64,000 bases of DNA from Ornithinimicrobium sediminis (GTDB lineage Bacteria; Actinomycetota; Actinomycetes; Actinomycetales; Dermatophilaceae): the NCBI RefSeq assembly GCF_021272345.1, contig NZ_JAJSDQ010000001.1, positions 744,001-808,000 of the forward strand. Direction: 5' to 3'. A model generated the notes under the pieces. That model was not told the DNA's origin and ran no database searches. It saw only the letters and a list, made by a program, of their open reading frames with translations. A program made the position numbers and the translations under genes. How positions within the stretch are numbered: position 1 is the stretch's first letter; each line of letters opens with the position of its first letter. Shown here in pieces: positions 9,099 through 18,377 of this stretch.

Positions 9099-11330
9099 TC
9101 AGCCCACCCGCAGCACCGTCATCCGGTGCGCCGCGCGGGTCAGCACGACGTAGAGCACGCGCGCCCCGCCCGGTGACTCCCGCACGATCTCGTCGGGGTC
9201 CAGCACGACCGTCGCGTCGTACTCCAGACCCTTGGACGACAGCGGGTCCACCAGCACGACCCGCCCGTCGTGAGCCGTCACCACGGGAGCCGCCACGCTC
9301 CACCAGCGCTGGGGGCTGATGACCGCGATGGAGCCGTCGACCTCCTCCAGCAGCCCGGCGACGGCCTGCGAGGCCTGAGGGACGAGGTCCTGCGCCGTCA
9401 CCGTCCGCTCGACCGGCAGGTGACCGGTCTCGCGGACCGCGTCGGGGATGTCCGCGTCCGGCACGTGCTCGCGGATCATCGCCTGCGCCAGGTCGAAGAT
9501 CTCGCGGGCGTTGCGGTAGTTGGTGCTCATGTGGAACGCGCGCCGGGGTGCGGAGCCGAAGGCCTCCTCCCGGGCCCGGCTCGCCTCGGGCAGGTCCGGC
9601 CAGGAGGCCTGCGCCGCGTCGCCGACGACGGTCCAGGAGGCCCAGCGCCCGCGCCGGGCCAGCATCCGCCACTGCATGGGGGACAGGTCCTGCGCCTCGT
9701 CGACGAGCACGTGGGCGAACTCGTCGGCCGGCGTGACGCGCGAGGCCAGCAGCCGCTCGCGCGGGTCGTGCGACACCCGCTGGTATGCCGTGCGCTGCCC
9801 GTCCGCGTCCAGCGCGAAGTCGCCCTCGTCGGGCACGATGCGTCCGGTGCGCAGCGCCGGGACGCCGTGCTGTCCCACGTCGTCGAGCTCCTCGATCTCG
9901 TAGAAGCCCCGCTCCTCCTGCGGCAGGTCGACGACCGGGCCGAGGCGGGCTGCGAGCTCGTCCACCAGCGCGATGTCGGCCACCGACCACTCCCCGGTGC
10001 GCAGCGCGACCTGCAGGGACCCGGCCACCAGCCCGGCCTCCTCGGGCGTGAGGTCACGGGCCCCGACCCGGCGCGCCGTCGTCTCGTCGGCCAGCCACAG
10101 CAGCACCTCCCGGGGGTCGACGGGCCGCCACCACGCGCGGGTGAAGGCCTCCACCTCGGAGGAGTCGGTGAACTGGTCGATGAACTCGTCGCGCTCGCCC
10201 TGGCGCACCTGCAGCCAGGTGCGCTCGGCGAGGGCGCGCACCGCCGCGTCGTGGGAGCTGTTGCGCTGGTGGTGGCGCAGCACCTGCCGGCGCACGCGCT
10301 CGAGCTCGTCGGCCTCCAGACGCACGGCGTGGCCGGCCACGAAGCAGCGCAGCACGGTGGGTGCGTCGGGGGCGGGCTCGCGCACGAGGCGGGACAGCAC
10401 CGGCCGCATCCGCAGCGAGCCCTTGACGGCTGCCGCAGCCGGGGCGTCGTTGCGGGTCGCGGTGATGCCGCCGACGACGTCACCCACCGAGCGCAGGGTG
10501 ACGCTCTCCTCCCCCAGGGAGGGCAGCACCCGCTCGATGTAGGCGGTGTAGGCCGCCGAGGGGCCGACCACCAGGACCCCTCCGGACTCGAAGCGCCGCC
10601 GGTCGGAGTAGAGGAGGTAGGCCGCCCGGTGCAGGGCCACCACCGTCTTGCCGGTGCCCGGGCCGCCGGTGATCTCGGTGACCCCGCGGGCAGGGGCGCG
10701 GATGGCCTCGTCCTGGTGCTGCTGGATCGTCGCGACGATGTCGCGCATGCGCTGGCCGCGGCTGCGGGTCAGGGCCGCCATGAGGGCGCCGTCGCCGACG
10801 ACCACGATGTCGTCGGGGGCCTCGGCCACCATCAGGTCGTCCTCGACCCCGACGACGGTCTCCCCGAGGCAGCGCAGGACGCGCCGGCGGACGACGCCCT
10901 GGGGGTCGACCGGGGTGGCGCGGTAGAACGGCGCCGCGGCGGGGGCGCGCCAGTCGACGACCAGCGGCTCGTAGTCGTCGTCGCGGACCCCCAGCCGCCC
11001 GACGTAGCGCAGCTCGCGCTCCGCCTCCGGCCCGGGGTGGTCGAGGTCGAGACGGCCGAAGACGAGACCCTCGTGCTGGCCCTGCAGGGAGGCACGGCGG
11101 CGGGTCGCGTTGTAGACCAGGGCGTCGCGCTCGAACAGGCCGGCCATCTCCTCCTCGCGCGGGTCGCCGGTGCCCTTGCGCTCCGTCTGGCCACGCGCCA
11201 TCCCCTCCGCGTGCACCAGGTCGACCCGGGCGGCCGCCTTGGCCAGCTCGGTGTAGACCCGGTCGACGTGAGCCTGCTCGTGGGCGATCTCGGCCGCCAC
11301 CGCAGCCCGCACCTCGGCACTCACCAGCAT
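9099..11330 (-). CDS. HelD/HelR-type RNA polymerase-associated superfamily 1 helicase
   Basis: 743-residue UvrD-like ATPase of the actinobacterial HelD/HelR type. The first ~70 residues are helical and charged, as in the family's coiled-coil arm that enters RNA polymerase. Walker A is ITGGPGTGKTVVALHR (~230) and Walker B is HVLVDEAQDLSP (~565). The C-terminal motif VVLTRAAHRMTVLRVG closes the helicase core. Known family members dislodge stalled or antibiotic-bound RNA polymerase, and HelR confers rifamycin tolerance in some actinobacteria. Which subtype this is cannot be settled here. A GAGAGGA ribosome site precedes the ATG. The gene ends 66 bp before dnaX begins on the same strand. Confidence 0.88.
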   Translation of the reverse strand: MLVSAEVRAAVAAEIAHEQAHVDRVYTELAKAAARVDLVHAEGMARGQTERKGTGDPREEEMAGLFERDALVYNATRRRASLQGQHEGLVFGRLDLDHPGPEAERELRYVGRLGVRDDDYEPLVVDWRAPAAAPFYRATPVDPQGVVRRRVLRCLGETVVGVEDDLMVAEAPDDIVVVGDGALMAALTRSRGQRMRDIVATIQQHQDEAIRAPARGVTEITGGPGTGKTVVALHRAAYLLYSDRRRFESGGVLVVGPSAAYTAYIERVLPSLGEESVTLRSVGDVVGGITATRNDAPAAAAVKGSLRMRPVLSRLVREPAPDAPTVLRCFVAGHAVRLEADELERVRRQVLRHHQRNSSHDAAVRALAERTWLQVRQGERDEFIDQFTDSSEVEAFTRAWWRPVDPREVLLWLADETTARRVGARDLTPEEAGLVAGSLQVALRTGEWSVADIALVDELAARLGPVVDLPQEERGFYEIEELDDVGQHGVPALRTGRIVPDEGDFALDADGQRTAYQRVSHDPRERLLASRVTPADEFAHVLVDEAQDLSPMQWRMLARRGRWASWTVVGDAAQASWPDLPEASRAREEAFGSAPRRAFHMSTNYRNAREIFDLAQAMIREHVPDADIPDAVRETGHLPVERTVTAQDLVPQASQAVAGLLEEVDGSIAVISPQRWWSVAAPVVTAHDGRVVLVDPLSSKGLEYDATVVLDPDEIVRESPGGARVLYVVLTRAAHRMTVLRVG

Positions 11331-11444
11331 CCATCCTCTCCGACGGTGGGCCGCCGGTCACGGGCCGGCGCACACAGAACCCCCTATGCTACCGAGCGCC
11401 GAAGGCGCCACCGACCGCTGGTGGCAGGGCCCCGTGCGTCCGGC

Positions 11445-12440
11445 TCAGATCCAGCCCCGGCGCACCGCCTGCACCCCGGCCTGGAAGCGGGTCGTGGCCG
11501 TCAGCCGGTTCATCAGGTCGCGCACCCGACGCTCCACGGTGCGGGTCGAGATGCCGCAGTCCCGGGCGATGACCTGGTCGGACAGGCCGGTGGCCAGCAG
11601 CGCCAGGATGCGACGGTCGCGGGCGTCCACCGAGTGCGCGTGCAGGTGGCCGCTGCGGTCCATGATCGAGGTGAGCGGCACGGCCTCGCCCCACACGATG
11701 CCGACCCAGCCGTGCACGGCGGCCACGATGTTGGGCCGGCGGGCCTGGAAGGAGCCGTCCCCGTCCGGGTCGCTGCCGCACAGGTCGAGCACGACGACCT
11801 CCTCGTCGCTGAGGACGCCGCTGAAGGCGAGCCGGTTGATGACCCGCACCTGCCTGCCGAGGGAGAGGTGCCGCTCCAGCTCCGGCAGCACCCCCGGCAC
11901 CTCCAGCACCGGCCGGTCGACCAGGATCCCGACCTGCACCCCCGGCCGGAGCACGACCTCCCCCGCTTCCGCCGGCGGCTGCAGCAGCCGGCGCGCCGGC
12001 TCCGAGGCACCCACGACCCACCACAGCCGACGCTCGGAGCGCTCGACCATCGTCCGGGTGGCCAGGGCCACCGCCTCCGCGGAGCCCAGCAGCTCCAGGC
12101 CCTCGTCGGCCGCAGGACCGGCCTCCTGGGTGGCCTGCTGCCACATCGCCGAGAGGTTGGCTGCGCTGGCACGCATCTCGCGTGCGTCCTGCTCCATCCG
12201 GTCGGCCCAGCGCTGCAGGGCGGGCTCGGGGGCGTTCACCTCCCACGCGTCCGGCCCCGCGGACGAGACCAGCCCGCGGGCGACGAGCAGGTCGGCCGCC
12301 AGGCGGACCTTGCGCTCGGGGATGCCCATCTGCACGAGCATCTCCAGCGTGGGGTGGCCGAGCCGGATCATGGACACGTAGACGTGGCGGGCGAGGTCGT
12401 CCGGCGACCCCGTGTCGTGCTGCCCCGCGCCCGCTGCCAT
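11445..12440 (-). CDS. TrmB-like/LuxR-type transcriptional regulator (paralogue 1)
   Basis: About 331-residue regulator. An N-terminal winged-helix-like region (residues ~12-65) is followed by a helical linker, a phospholipase-D-like sensing region, and a C-terminal LuxR helix-turn-helix (RRILALLATGLSDQVIARDC, then GISTRTVERRVRDLMNRL). I chose the ATG at 12440 (MAAGAGQH) because AGGGTGG lies just upstream; longer in-frame starts at 12500 and 12524 lack a ribosome site and would overlap the operator-like dyad at 12483-12500. Transcribed divergently from the purD-purC gene. It is clearly paralogous to the regulator at 22778-23746, sharing the C-terminal TTRFQ-G pattern. Ligand and targets are unknown. 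Confidence 0.8.
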   Translation of the reverse strand: MAAGAGQHDTGSPDDLARHVYVSMIRLGHPTLEMLVQMGIPERKVRLAADLLVARGLVSSAGPDAWEVNAPEPALQRWADRMEQDAREMRASAANLSAMWQQATQEAGPAADEGLELLGSAEAVALATRTMVERSERRLWWVVGASEPARRLLQPPAEAGEVVLRPGVQVGILVDRPVLEVPGVLPELERHLSLGRQVRVINRLAFSGVLSDEEVVVLDLCGSDPDGDGSFQARRPNIVAAVHGWVGIVWGEAVPLTSIMDRSGHLHAHSVDARDRRILALLATGLSDQVIARDCGISTRTVERRVRDLMNRLTATTRFQAGVQAVRRGWI

Positions 12441-12482
12441 CGCTGGCCCCACCCTCTCGTCATGCCACTTCAGGCCGCCATC

Positions 12483-12500
12483 ATGACGGATCGCCGTCAT
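12483..12500. promoter_or_regulatory. operator-like inverted repeat upstream of regulator gene
   Basis: Perfect dyad ATGACGGATCGCCGTCAT: 7-bp arms around a 4-bp centre, 43 bp upstream of the regulator's chosen start and within the divergent region shared with the purine operon. The size and symmetry suit a dimeric DNA-binding protein, and autoregulation by the adjacent LuxR-type protein is an inference. No second copy was seen in the window. Confidence 0.45.
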
Positions 12501-12562
12501 TGACGATGATCCGACACCTGACATCTTGGCGCAGAGGTGCTCGTCGTGCCACAGTGCTCATA

Positions 12563-12578
12563 CCGGCGTTCGCGCCGG
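12563..12578 (+). promoter_or_regulatory. UUCG tetraloop hairpin in the purine operon leader
   Basis: CCGGCG-TTCG-CGCCGG: a perfect 6-bp stem capped by the highly stable UUCG tetraloop when read on the plus strand. It is followed by GATGAGG near 12580, which could pair with CCTCATC at 12634-12640. Together with the hairpin at 12643-12690 this suggests a folded RNA leader ahead of purD-purC. It does not match the ZTP riboswitch consensus I know. Confidence 0.4.
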
Positions 12579-12642
12579 AGATGAGGATCGTGCGAGTCGC
12601 CGTTGAGACCCCCCTCCCGACAGGCTGACCCTGCCTCATCGT

Positions 12643-12690
12643 TGTGGCCCTCCTGGGGGAAAGCCCCCCCTGCCTCCCAGGAGGGCCACA
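12643..12690 (+). promoter_or_regulatory. 15-bp leader hairpin containing a Shine-Dalgarno sequence, upstream of purD-purC
   Basis: The arms 12643-12657 and 12676-12690 are perfect 15-bp reverse complements around an 18-nt loop. The 3' arm contains AGGAGGG (12679-12685), eight bases before an in-frame ATG at 12694, so the stem would hide that ribosome site. No gene ends here, because both neighbours start divergently; a plain end-of-gene terminator therefore makes little sense, and attenuation or translational control of the purine operon is the more natural reading. There is no U-tract. Confidence 0.5.
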
Positions 12691-12717
12691 CTCATGTCCG
12701 GCGCTAGGGTCGTCGGT

Positions 12718-15024
12718 GTGAAGATCCTGGTGGTAGGTTCCGGTGCCCGCGAGCACGCCCTGGTGCGTGCCCTCCTGCTCGACGCCGAGGTGGAGGCGGT
12801 GGTCGCCGCCCCCGGCAACCCCGGCATCGCCGCCGTGGCCACGTGCCTGCCGGGGGTGAGCGACCCCACCGACGCGAGCGCGGTGGTGGCGGCCGCCCGG
12901 GAGCAGGCCGTCGACCTCGTCGTCATCGGCCCGGAGGCCCCCCTGGTCGCCGGGGTCGCCGACGCGGTCCGCGACGCGGGCTTCGCCTGCTTCGGCCCCT
13001 CGGCGCAGGCCGCGCGGCTCGAGGGCAGCAAGTCCTTCGCCAAGGAGGTCATGGCCGCTGCGGACGTGCCCACCGCCCGGGCGCACGTGTGCACCACCGT
13101 CGGGGAGGTGCAGGAGGCGCTCGACGCGACCGGCGCCCCGTATGTCGTCAAGGAGGACGGGCTGGCCGCGGGCAAGGGCGTCGTCGTCACCGACGACCTC
13201 GCGGCAGCGCTGGAGCACGGACGCTCCTGCCTGGCCAAGCCGCACGGACGCGTAGTCGTCGAGGACTACCTCGACGGCCCGGAGGTCTCGCTGTTCTGCA
13301 TCAGCGACGGCACGACGGTCGTGCCCCTGGAGCCGGCGCAGGACTTCAAGCGCATCGGCGACGGCGACGCCGGCCTCAACACCGGCGGCATGGGCGCCTA
13401 CAGCCCGCTGCCCTGGGTGCAGGAGCAGGTGCCCGACCTGGTCGGCACCATCGTCTCGCGGGTCGCGCAGCCGACGGTGGCCGAGATGCGCCGCCGCGGC
13501 ACCCCGTTCGCCGGGGTGCTCTACATCGGCCTGGCCCTCACCTCGGCCGGCCCCCGGGTGGTGGAGTTCAACGCCCGCTTCGGCGACCCCGAGACCCAGT
13601 CGGTGCTCGCCCGGCTGCAGACCCCGCTGGGCGGCCTGCTCCAGGCCGCCGCGACCGGCACCCTGGGCGAGCTGCCGCCGCTGCGGTGGCGCCCGGAGAG
13701 CGCGGTGACCGTCGTGCTGGCGGCACAGGGCTACCCCGAGGCACCCGTGCTCGGGGCGGCGGTGGACGGCACCGAGCTGGTGGAGGACCAGGTGCCCGAC
13801 ACCCATGTGCTGCACGCCGGCACCCGGGTCGACGACGAGGGCGTGCTGCGGGCCGCCGGCGGCCGGGTGCTGTCCGTGGTCGCCCTCGGGCACGACCTGC
13901 ACCAGGCCCGCGAGCGCGCGTATGCCGGGGTCGACCTCGTCGCGATGAAGGGCTCCCAGCACCGCACCGACATCGCCGCCCGGGCCGCCGAGGGCCGGGT
14001 ACAGGTGCCCTCCGCGGGCGAGGACCACGCCCGGGGCCCGGCCTCCGGGCAGGACGCGCCCTTCCTCGGCGAGAGCTACGGCATACCCGGCCACCTGCCG
14101 GTGCACTCGGGCAAGGTGCGCGACCTCTACGCCCCCCTGGACCCGCAGACCGGGCTGGTGCAGGACGACCGGCTGCTCATGGTGGCCAGCGACCGCATCT
14201 CGGCCTACGACCACGTGCTCGAGACCCCCGTCCCCGACAAGGGCGTCGTGCTGACCCGGCTGTCGCGGTGGTGGTTCGAGCGCCTGGAGGACCTGGTGCC
14301 CCACCACGTCATCGACGCCGACGTGCCGCAGGCCGCAGCCGGTCGCGGCCTCTACGTCCGACGGCTGCGGATGCTGCCGGTCGAGGCGGTCGCGCGGGCC
14401 TACCTGACCGGCGGGGGCCTGGCGGAGTACACCGCCACCGGAGCCGTCAGCGGCGTCCGGCTGCCCGAGGGCCTGGTCGACGGGTCGCGGCTGCCCGAGC
14501 CGGTCTTCACGCCGTCGACCAAGGCCCCGCAGGGCGAGCACGACCGGCCGATGACCTTCGAGGAGGTCGTCGACGTGCTGGGCCCCGAGCTCGCCGCGCG
14601 GGTGCGCGACCTCACCGTCGCCATCCTGGGCCGCGGCAACGCGGTCGCCGAGGAGCGCGGCATCCTCATCGCCGACACCAAGGTCGAGTTCGGGGTCGAC
14701 CCGGTGGCCCTGGGGCTGGAGCGCGAGGAGGACATCGTCTGGCCGGCCCTCGACCCCGACGCGGTGCAGCTGGTGCTCGCCGACGAGGTGCTCACCCCCG
14801 ACTCCTCCCGCTTCTGGCGGGCCGCGGAGTGGGAGCCCGGCCGGCCCCAGACCTCCTACGACAAGCAGGTGCTGCGCGACTGGCTCACCGGCCCCGACAG
14901 CGGCTGGGACCGGCACGCCGGCGGCCCGCCCCCTCCTCTGCCGGACGATGTCGTCGAGCTGACCCGCGCCCGCTACGTCGAGGCCTACGAGACCCTCACC
15001 GGGGAGCGCTTCGAGCGTCCTTGA
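12718..15024 (+). CDS. purD-purC: fused phosphoribosylamine-glycine ligase / SAICAR synthase (PurD-PurC)
   Basis: One uninterrupted reading frame carries two purine enzymes. Residues ~1-425 are PurD: KILVVGSGAREHALVRAL, then the ATP-grasp core around KEDGLAAGKGV and GPEVSLFC, then RFGDPETQ. After a linker of about 35 residues, PurC follows to the end: SGKVRDLY, AYLTGGGLAEY, FTPSTKAPQGEHD and IADTKVEFG, all hallmark SAICAR synthase motifs. No stop or slippage site lies between them. The GTG at 12718 matches the family N terminus; an ATG at 12694 with a strong AGGAGGG site is the alternative and adds eight residues. These enzymes catalyse de novo purine steps 2 and 8. First gene of the purDC-S-Q-L run. 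Confidence 0.93.
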   Translation: MKILVVGSGAREHALVRALLLDAEVEAVVAAPGNPGIAAVATCLPGVSDPTDASAVVAAAREQAVDLVVIGPEAPLVAGVADAVRDAGFACFGPSAQAARLEGSKSFAKEVMAAADVPTARAHVCTTVGEVQEALDATGAPYVVKEDGLAAGKGVVVTDDLAAALEHGRSCLAKPHGRVVVEDYLDGPEVSLFCISDGTTVVPLEPAQDFKRIGDGDAGLNTGGMGAYSPLPWVQEQVPDLVGTIVSRVAQPTVAEMRRRGTPFAGVLYIGLALTSAGPRVVEFNARFGDPETQSVLARLQTPLGGLLQAAATGTLGELPPLRWRPESAVTVVLAAQGYPEAPVLGAAVDGTELVEDQVPDTHVLHAGTRVDDEGVLRAAGGRVLSVVALGHDLHQARERAYAGVDLVAMKGSQHRTDIAARAAEGRVQVPSAGEDHARGPASGQDAPFLGESYGIPGHLPVHSGKVRDLYAPLDPQTGLVQDDRLLMVASDRISAYDHVLETPVPDKGVVLTRLSRWWFERLEDLVPHHVIDADVPQAAAGRGLYVRRLRMLPVEAVARAYLTGGGLAEYTATGAVSGVRLPEGLVDGSRLPEPVFTPSTKAPQGEHDRPMTFEEVVDVLGPELAARVRDLTVAILGRGNAVAEERGILIADTKVEFGVDPVALGLEREEDIVWPALDPDAVQLVLADEVLTPDSSRFWRAAEWEPGRPQTSYDKQVLRDWLTGPDSGWDRHAGGPPPPLPDDVVELTRARYVEAYETLTGERFERP

Positions 15025-15088
15025 GCACCCGCACGGGTCGATAGACTCGAGCACGACTTCTCCCCCCGACCTAGGAGTGGCGGCCCGT

Positions 15089-15358
15089 ATGGGAACTGTC
15101 GTCGTCGATGTCATGCCCAAGCAGGAGATCCTGGACCCCCAGGGCCAGGCCGTGGTCGGGGCGCTGCGGCGCCTGGGCCAGAGCCGCTTCTCCGACGTGC
15201 GCCAGGGCAAGCGCTTCACGCTGCAGGTGGAGGGCGAGGTGACCGAGGAGGTGCTCGCGGCGGCCCGCGAGGCCGCCGAGACACTGCTGAGCAACCCCGT
15301 GATCGAGGACGTCGTGTCGGTCCGCGAGCTCGTCGAGGGCGAGGTGGCCTCCTCGTGA
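15089..15358 (+). CDS. purS: phosphoribosylformylglycinamidine synthase subunit PurS
   Basis: 89-residue small subunit of the three-part FGAM synthase. The fold-defining pattern is visible: [19 protein letters not shown], then [13 protein letters not shown], then a final [11 protein letters not shown]. The ATG at 15089 is preceded by AGGAG at 15073-15077 (11-nt spacing); a GTG at 15077 overlaps that site and is unlikely. The stop overlaps the purQ GTG start (GTGA). PurS bridges PurL and PurQ and helps ammonia channelling. Confidence 0.94.
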   Translation: MGTVVVDVMPKQEILDPQGQAVVGALRRLGQSRFSDVRQGKRFTLQVEGEVTEEVLAAAREAAETLLSNPVIEDVVSVRELVEGEVASS

Positions 15359-16026
15359 GGGTGGGCGTCGTCACCTTCCCCGGGTCGCTGGACGACCACG
15401 ACGCGCAGCGGGCCGTCGAGCTGGCGGGGGGTGAGGCCGTGCCGCTGTGGCACGGCGACACCGACCTCGGCGGCGTCGACGCCGTCGTCCTGCCCGGCGG
15501 GTTCTCCTACGGCGACTACCTGCGCTGCGGTGCCATCGCCCGCTTCGCACCGGTGATGGACGTGCTGGTGCCGGCGGCCCGCGGCGGGCTGCCCGTGCTC
15601 GGCATCTGCAACGGCTTCCAGGTGCTGTGCGAGTCGCACCTGCTGCCCGGGGCCCTGGTGCGCAACGACCACCAGCAGTTCGCCTGCGTCGACCAGCGGC
15701 TGCGCATCGAGCGCGTCGACACCGCCTGGACCGGGGACTTCGCCCAGGACGAAGAGGTCACCATCGTGCTGAAGAACGGTGAGGGTGCCTTCATGGCCGA
15801 CGAGCACACCCTCGACGCGCTGGAGGGCGAGGGCCGGGTCGTCGCCCGCTACCTCGGCCCCAACCCCAACGGGTCGCGCCGGGCCATCGCCGGCATCAGC
15901 AACGAGCGGGGCAACATCGTGGGCCTCATGCCGCACCCCGAGCACTGCGTCGAGGAGGGCTACGGCCCCGGGCTGGACGGCCTGCCCTTCTTCACCTCCG
16001 TGCTGCGGGCGGTGGTCGACGCATGA
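15355..16026 (+). CDS. purQ: phosphoribosylformylglycinamidine synthase subunit PurQ (glutaminase)
   Basis: 223-residue class I glutamine amidotransferase that supplies ammonia to PurL. The nucleophile cysteine lies in [11 protein letters not shown] near residue 85. The catalytic His/Glu are in [12 protein letters not shown] near residue 195. The N terminus [16 protein letters not shown] is typical. It starts with GTG overlapping the purS stop, and its stop overlaps the purL ATG, so purS-purQ-purL is tightly coupled. Confidence 0.96.
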   Translation: MRVGVVTFPGSLDDHDAQRAVELAGGEAVPLWHGDTDLGGVDAVVLPGGFSYGDYLRCGAIARFAPVMDVLVPAARGGLPVLGICNGFQVLCESHLLPGALVRNDHQQFACVDQRLRIERVDTAWTGDFAQDEEVTIVLKNGEGAFMADEHTLDALEGEGRVVARYLGPNPNGSRRAIAGISNERGNIVGLMPHPEHCVEEGYGPGLDGLPFFTSVLRAVVDA

Positions 16027-18377
16027 GCGGGCCCACGGCATACCAGGTCGACCACGTCGAGCGCGCCGCGCAGACCCCGGACACCACGCAGCCCTGGGCC
16101 GAGCTGGGCCTCAAGGAGGACGAGTACGCCCGCATCCGCGAGATCCTCGGCCGCCGGCCCACCAGCGCCGAGCTGGCGATGTACTCCGTGATGTGGTCCG
16201 AGCACTGCTCCTACAAGTCCTCCAAGGTGCACCTGCGCCAGTTCGGCGAGAAGACGACCGCCGCGATGCGCGAGCACCTCCTCGTCGGCATCGGCGAGAA
16301 CGCCGGCGTCGTCGACATCGGCCACGGCTGGGCGGTCACCTTCAAGATCGAGAGCCACAACCACCCCAGCTACATCGAGCCCTACCAGGGCGCCGCGACC
16401 GGGGTCGGCGGCATCGTGCGCGACATCATGAGCATGGGTGCCCGGCCGCTGGCGGTGATGGACCCGCTGCGCTTCGGCGCCCTCGACCACCCCGACACCG
16501 CGCGCGTGCTGCCCGGGGTCGTGGCCGGCGTCGGCGGCTACGGCAACTGCCTGGGCCTGCCCAACATCGGCGGCGAGATCGCCTTCGACCCGTGCTACCA
16601 GGGCAACCCGCTGGTCAACGCCCTCTGCGTGGGCGCCATGCGGGTGGAGGACATCCACCTGGCCAGCGCCTCCGGCACCGGCAACCTGGTCGTCCTCTTC
16701 GGGGCGAAGACCGGCGGCGACGGCATCGGCGGCGTCTCCGTGCTCGCCTCGGAGACCTTCGACTCCACCGGCCCCACCAAGCGGCCCGCAGTGCAGGTCG
16801 GCGACCCGTTCGCCGAGAAGGTGCTCATCGAGTGCTGCCTGGACCTGTATGCCGCCGGGGTCGTCGCCGGCATCCAGGACCTGGGCGGCGCGGGGCTCAG
16901 CTGCGCGACCAGCGAGCTCGCCTCCAACGGCGACGGGGGCATGCGGGTGCACCTGGACCGGGTGCCGCTGCGCGACTCCTCCCTGTCGCCGGAGGAGATC
17001 CTCATGTCGGAGTCGCAGGAGCGGATGATGGCGATCGTCGAGCCCGCACGGCTCGAGGAGTTCATGGCCGTCGCCCGGCGCTGGGACGTCGAGGCGACCG
17101 TGCTCGGCGAGGTCACCGACGGCAGCCACCTGGAGATCTTCTGGGGCGAGGAGCTCATCGTCGACGTGCCCCCGCGCTCCGTGGCCCACGACGGCCCGGT
17201 CTACCACCGCCCGCTGGGGCGGCCGGCATACCTCGACGCCCTGCAGGCCGACACCACGGCCGGGCTTCCCCGGCCGGCCACCGAGGGCCTCGGCCGGACG
17301 CTGCTCGACGTGCTCGCCTCGCCCAACGTCTGCGACCCCGCGTGGGTCACCCGGCAGTACGACCGCTACGTGCGCGGCAACACTGCCCAGGCGATGCCGG
17401 ACGACGCCGGCGTCGTGCGGGTCGACGAGGAGACCGGGCAGGGGGTCGCGGTCGCGACCGACTGCAACGGACGCTTCGCCCAGCTCGACCCGTATGCCGG
17501 GGCGCAGCTCGCGCTGGCGGAGGCCTACCGCAACGTCGCCGTCAGCGGTGCCCGGCCGCTGGCCGTCTCCGACTGCCTCAACTTCGGCTCGCCGGAGGAC
17601 CCGGGCGTGATGTGGCAGTTCGCCGAGGCCGTCACCGGCCTGGCCGACGGCTGCGCACAGCTCGGGGTGCCGGTCACCGGTGGCAACGTCTCGTTCTACA
17701 ACCAGACCGGTGACACCCCGATCCACCCCACCCCGGTGGTCGCCGTGCTCGGCGCGATGGACGACGTCTCCCGGCGCAACCGGTCGGGCTGGCAGGACGA
17801 GGGGCTGACGCTCCTGCTGCTCGGCACGACGGCCGACGAGCTCGACGGCTCCGTCTGGGCGCAGGTCGCCCACGGCCACCTCGGCGGCCGGCCCCCGCGG
17901 GTCGACCTGGCGGCCGAGCAGCGGCTCGCCACCGTCATGGTCGAGGCCACGGCCCGCGGCCTGGTCGCCGCGGCACACGACCTGTCCGAGGGGGGCCTGG
18001 CGGTCGCGCTGGCCGAGGGCGTCCTGCGGCACGACGTGGGGGCGACGGTCTCGCTGGCCGGTCTGCGCTCCCGCGACGGCGTGGACTCCTTCACCGCCCT
18101 CTTCAGCGAGTCGGGTGCGCGCGCCCTCGTCGCGGTGCCGGACCCGGACGTCGCGGCCTTCGAGGCGCTGTGCGAGGAGCACAGCCAGCCGGTGCTGCGC
18201 CTGGGGACGACAGACGGCACCTCGATGCACGTGGAGGACACGTTCGAGCTGGGCGCCTCCACGCTGCGCGAGGCGCACACCGGGGTCATCGAGGCCGCCC
18301 TGGCGCGCGACGTCACGCCCCGGCACGCGGCGACCGGCCGGGCGACGGGCGAAGGACGCCGTGCGTCCGGGTCGTGA
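16023..18377 (+). CDS. purL: phosphoribosylformylglycinamidine synthase subunit PurL
   Basis: Large ATP-dependent synthetase subunit (784 residues, small-type PurL) forming FGAM from FGAR. Conserved stretches seen: [12 protein letters not shown] with the catalytic histidine (~residue 60), [34 protein letters not shown], and in the second half [10 protein letters not shown] and [12 protein letters not shown]. The last 20 residues are arginine-rich and not conserved. This tail overlaps the next gene's GTG by 17 bp. It belongs to the purDC-S-Q-L operon. Confidence 0.96.
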   Translation: MSGPTAYQVDHVERAAQTPDTTQPWAELGLKEDEYARIREILGRRPTSAELAMYSVMWSEHCSYKSSKVHLRQFGEKTTAAMREHLLVGIGENAGVVDIGHGWAVTFKIESHNHPSYIEPYQGAATGVGGIVRDIMSMGARPLAVMDPLRFGALDHPDTARVLPGVVAGVGGYGNCLGLPNIGGEIAFDPCYQGNPLVNALCVGAMRVEDIHLASASGTGNLVVLFGAKTGGDGIGGVSVLASETFDSTGPTKRPAVQVGDPFAEKVLIECCLDLYAAGVVAGIQDLGGAGLSCATSELASNGDGGMRVHLDRVPLRDSSLSPEEILMSESQERMMAIVEPARLEEFMAVARRWDVEATVLGEVTDGSHLEIFWGEELIVDVPPRSVAHDGPVYHRPLGRPAYLDALQADTTAGLPRPATEGLGRTLLDVLASPNVCDPAWVTRQYDRYVRGNTAQAMPDDAGVVRVDEETGQGVAVATDCNGRFAQLDPYAGAQLALAEAYRNVAVSGARPLAVSDCLNFGSPEDPGVMWQFAEAVTGLADGCAQLGVPVTGGNVSFYNQTGDTPIHPTPVVAVLGAMDDVSRRNRSGWQDEGLTLLLLGTTADELDGSVWAQVAHGHLGGRPPRVDLAAEQRLATVMVEATARGLVAAAHDLSEGGLAVALAEGVLRHDVGATVSLAGLRSRDGVDSFTALFSESGARALVAVPDPDVAAFEALCEEHSQPVLRLGTTDGTSMHVEDTFELGASTLREAHTGVIEAALARDVTPRHAATGRATGEGRRASGS

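Noticed and set aside
12441-12717. ZTP (pfl) riboswitch upstream of purD-purC
   Set aside because: The conserved CGCCUGGGC-type pseudoknot segment expected for this class was not found. The structure is reported only as an unclassified leader.
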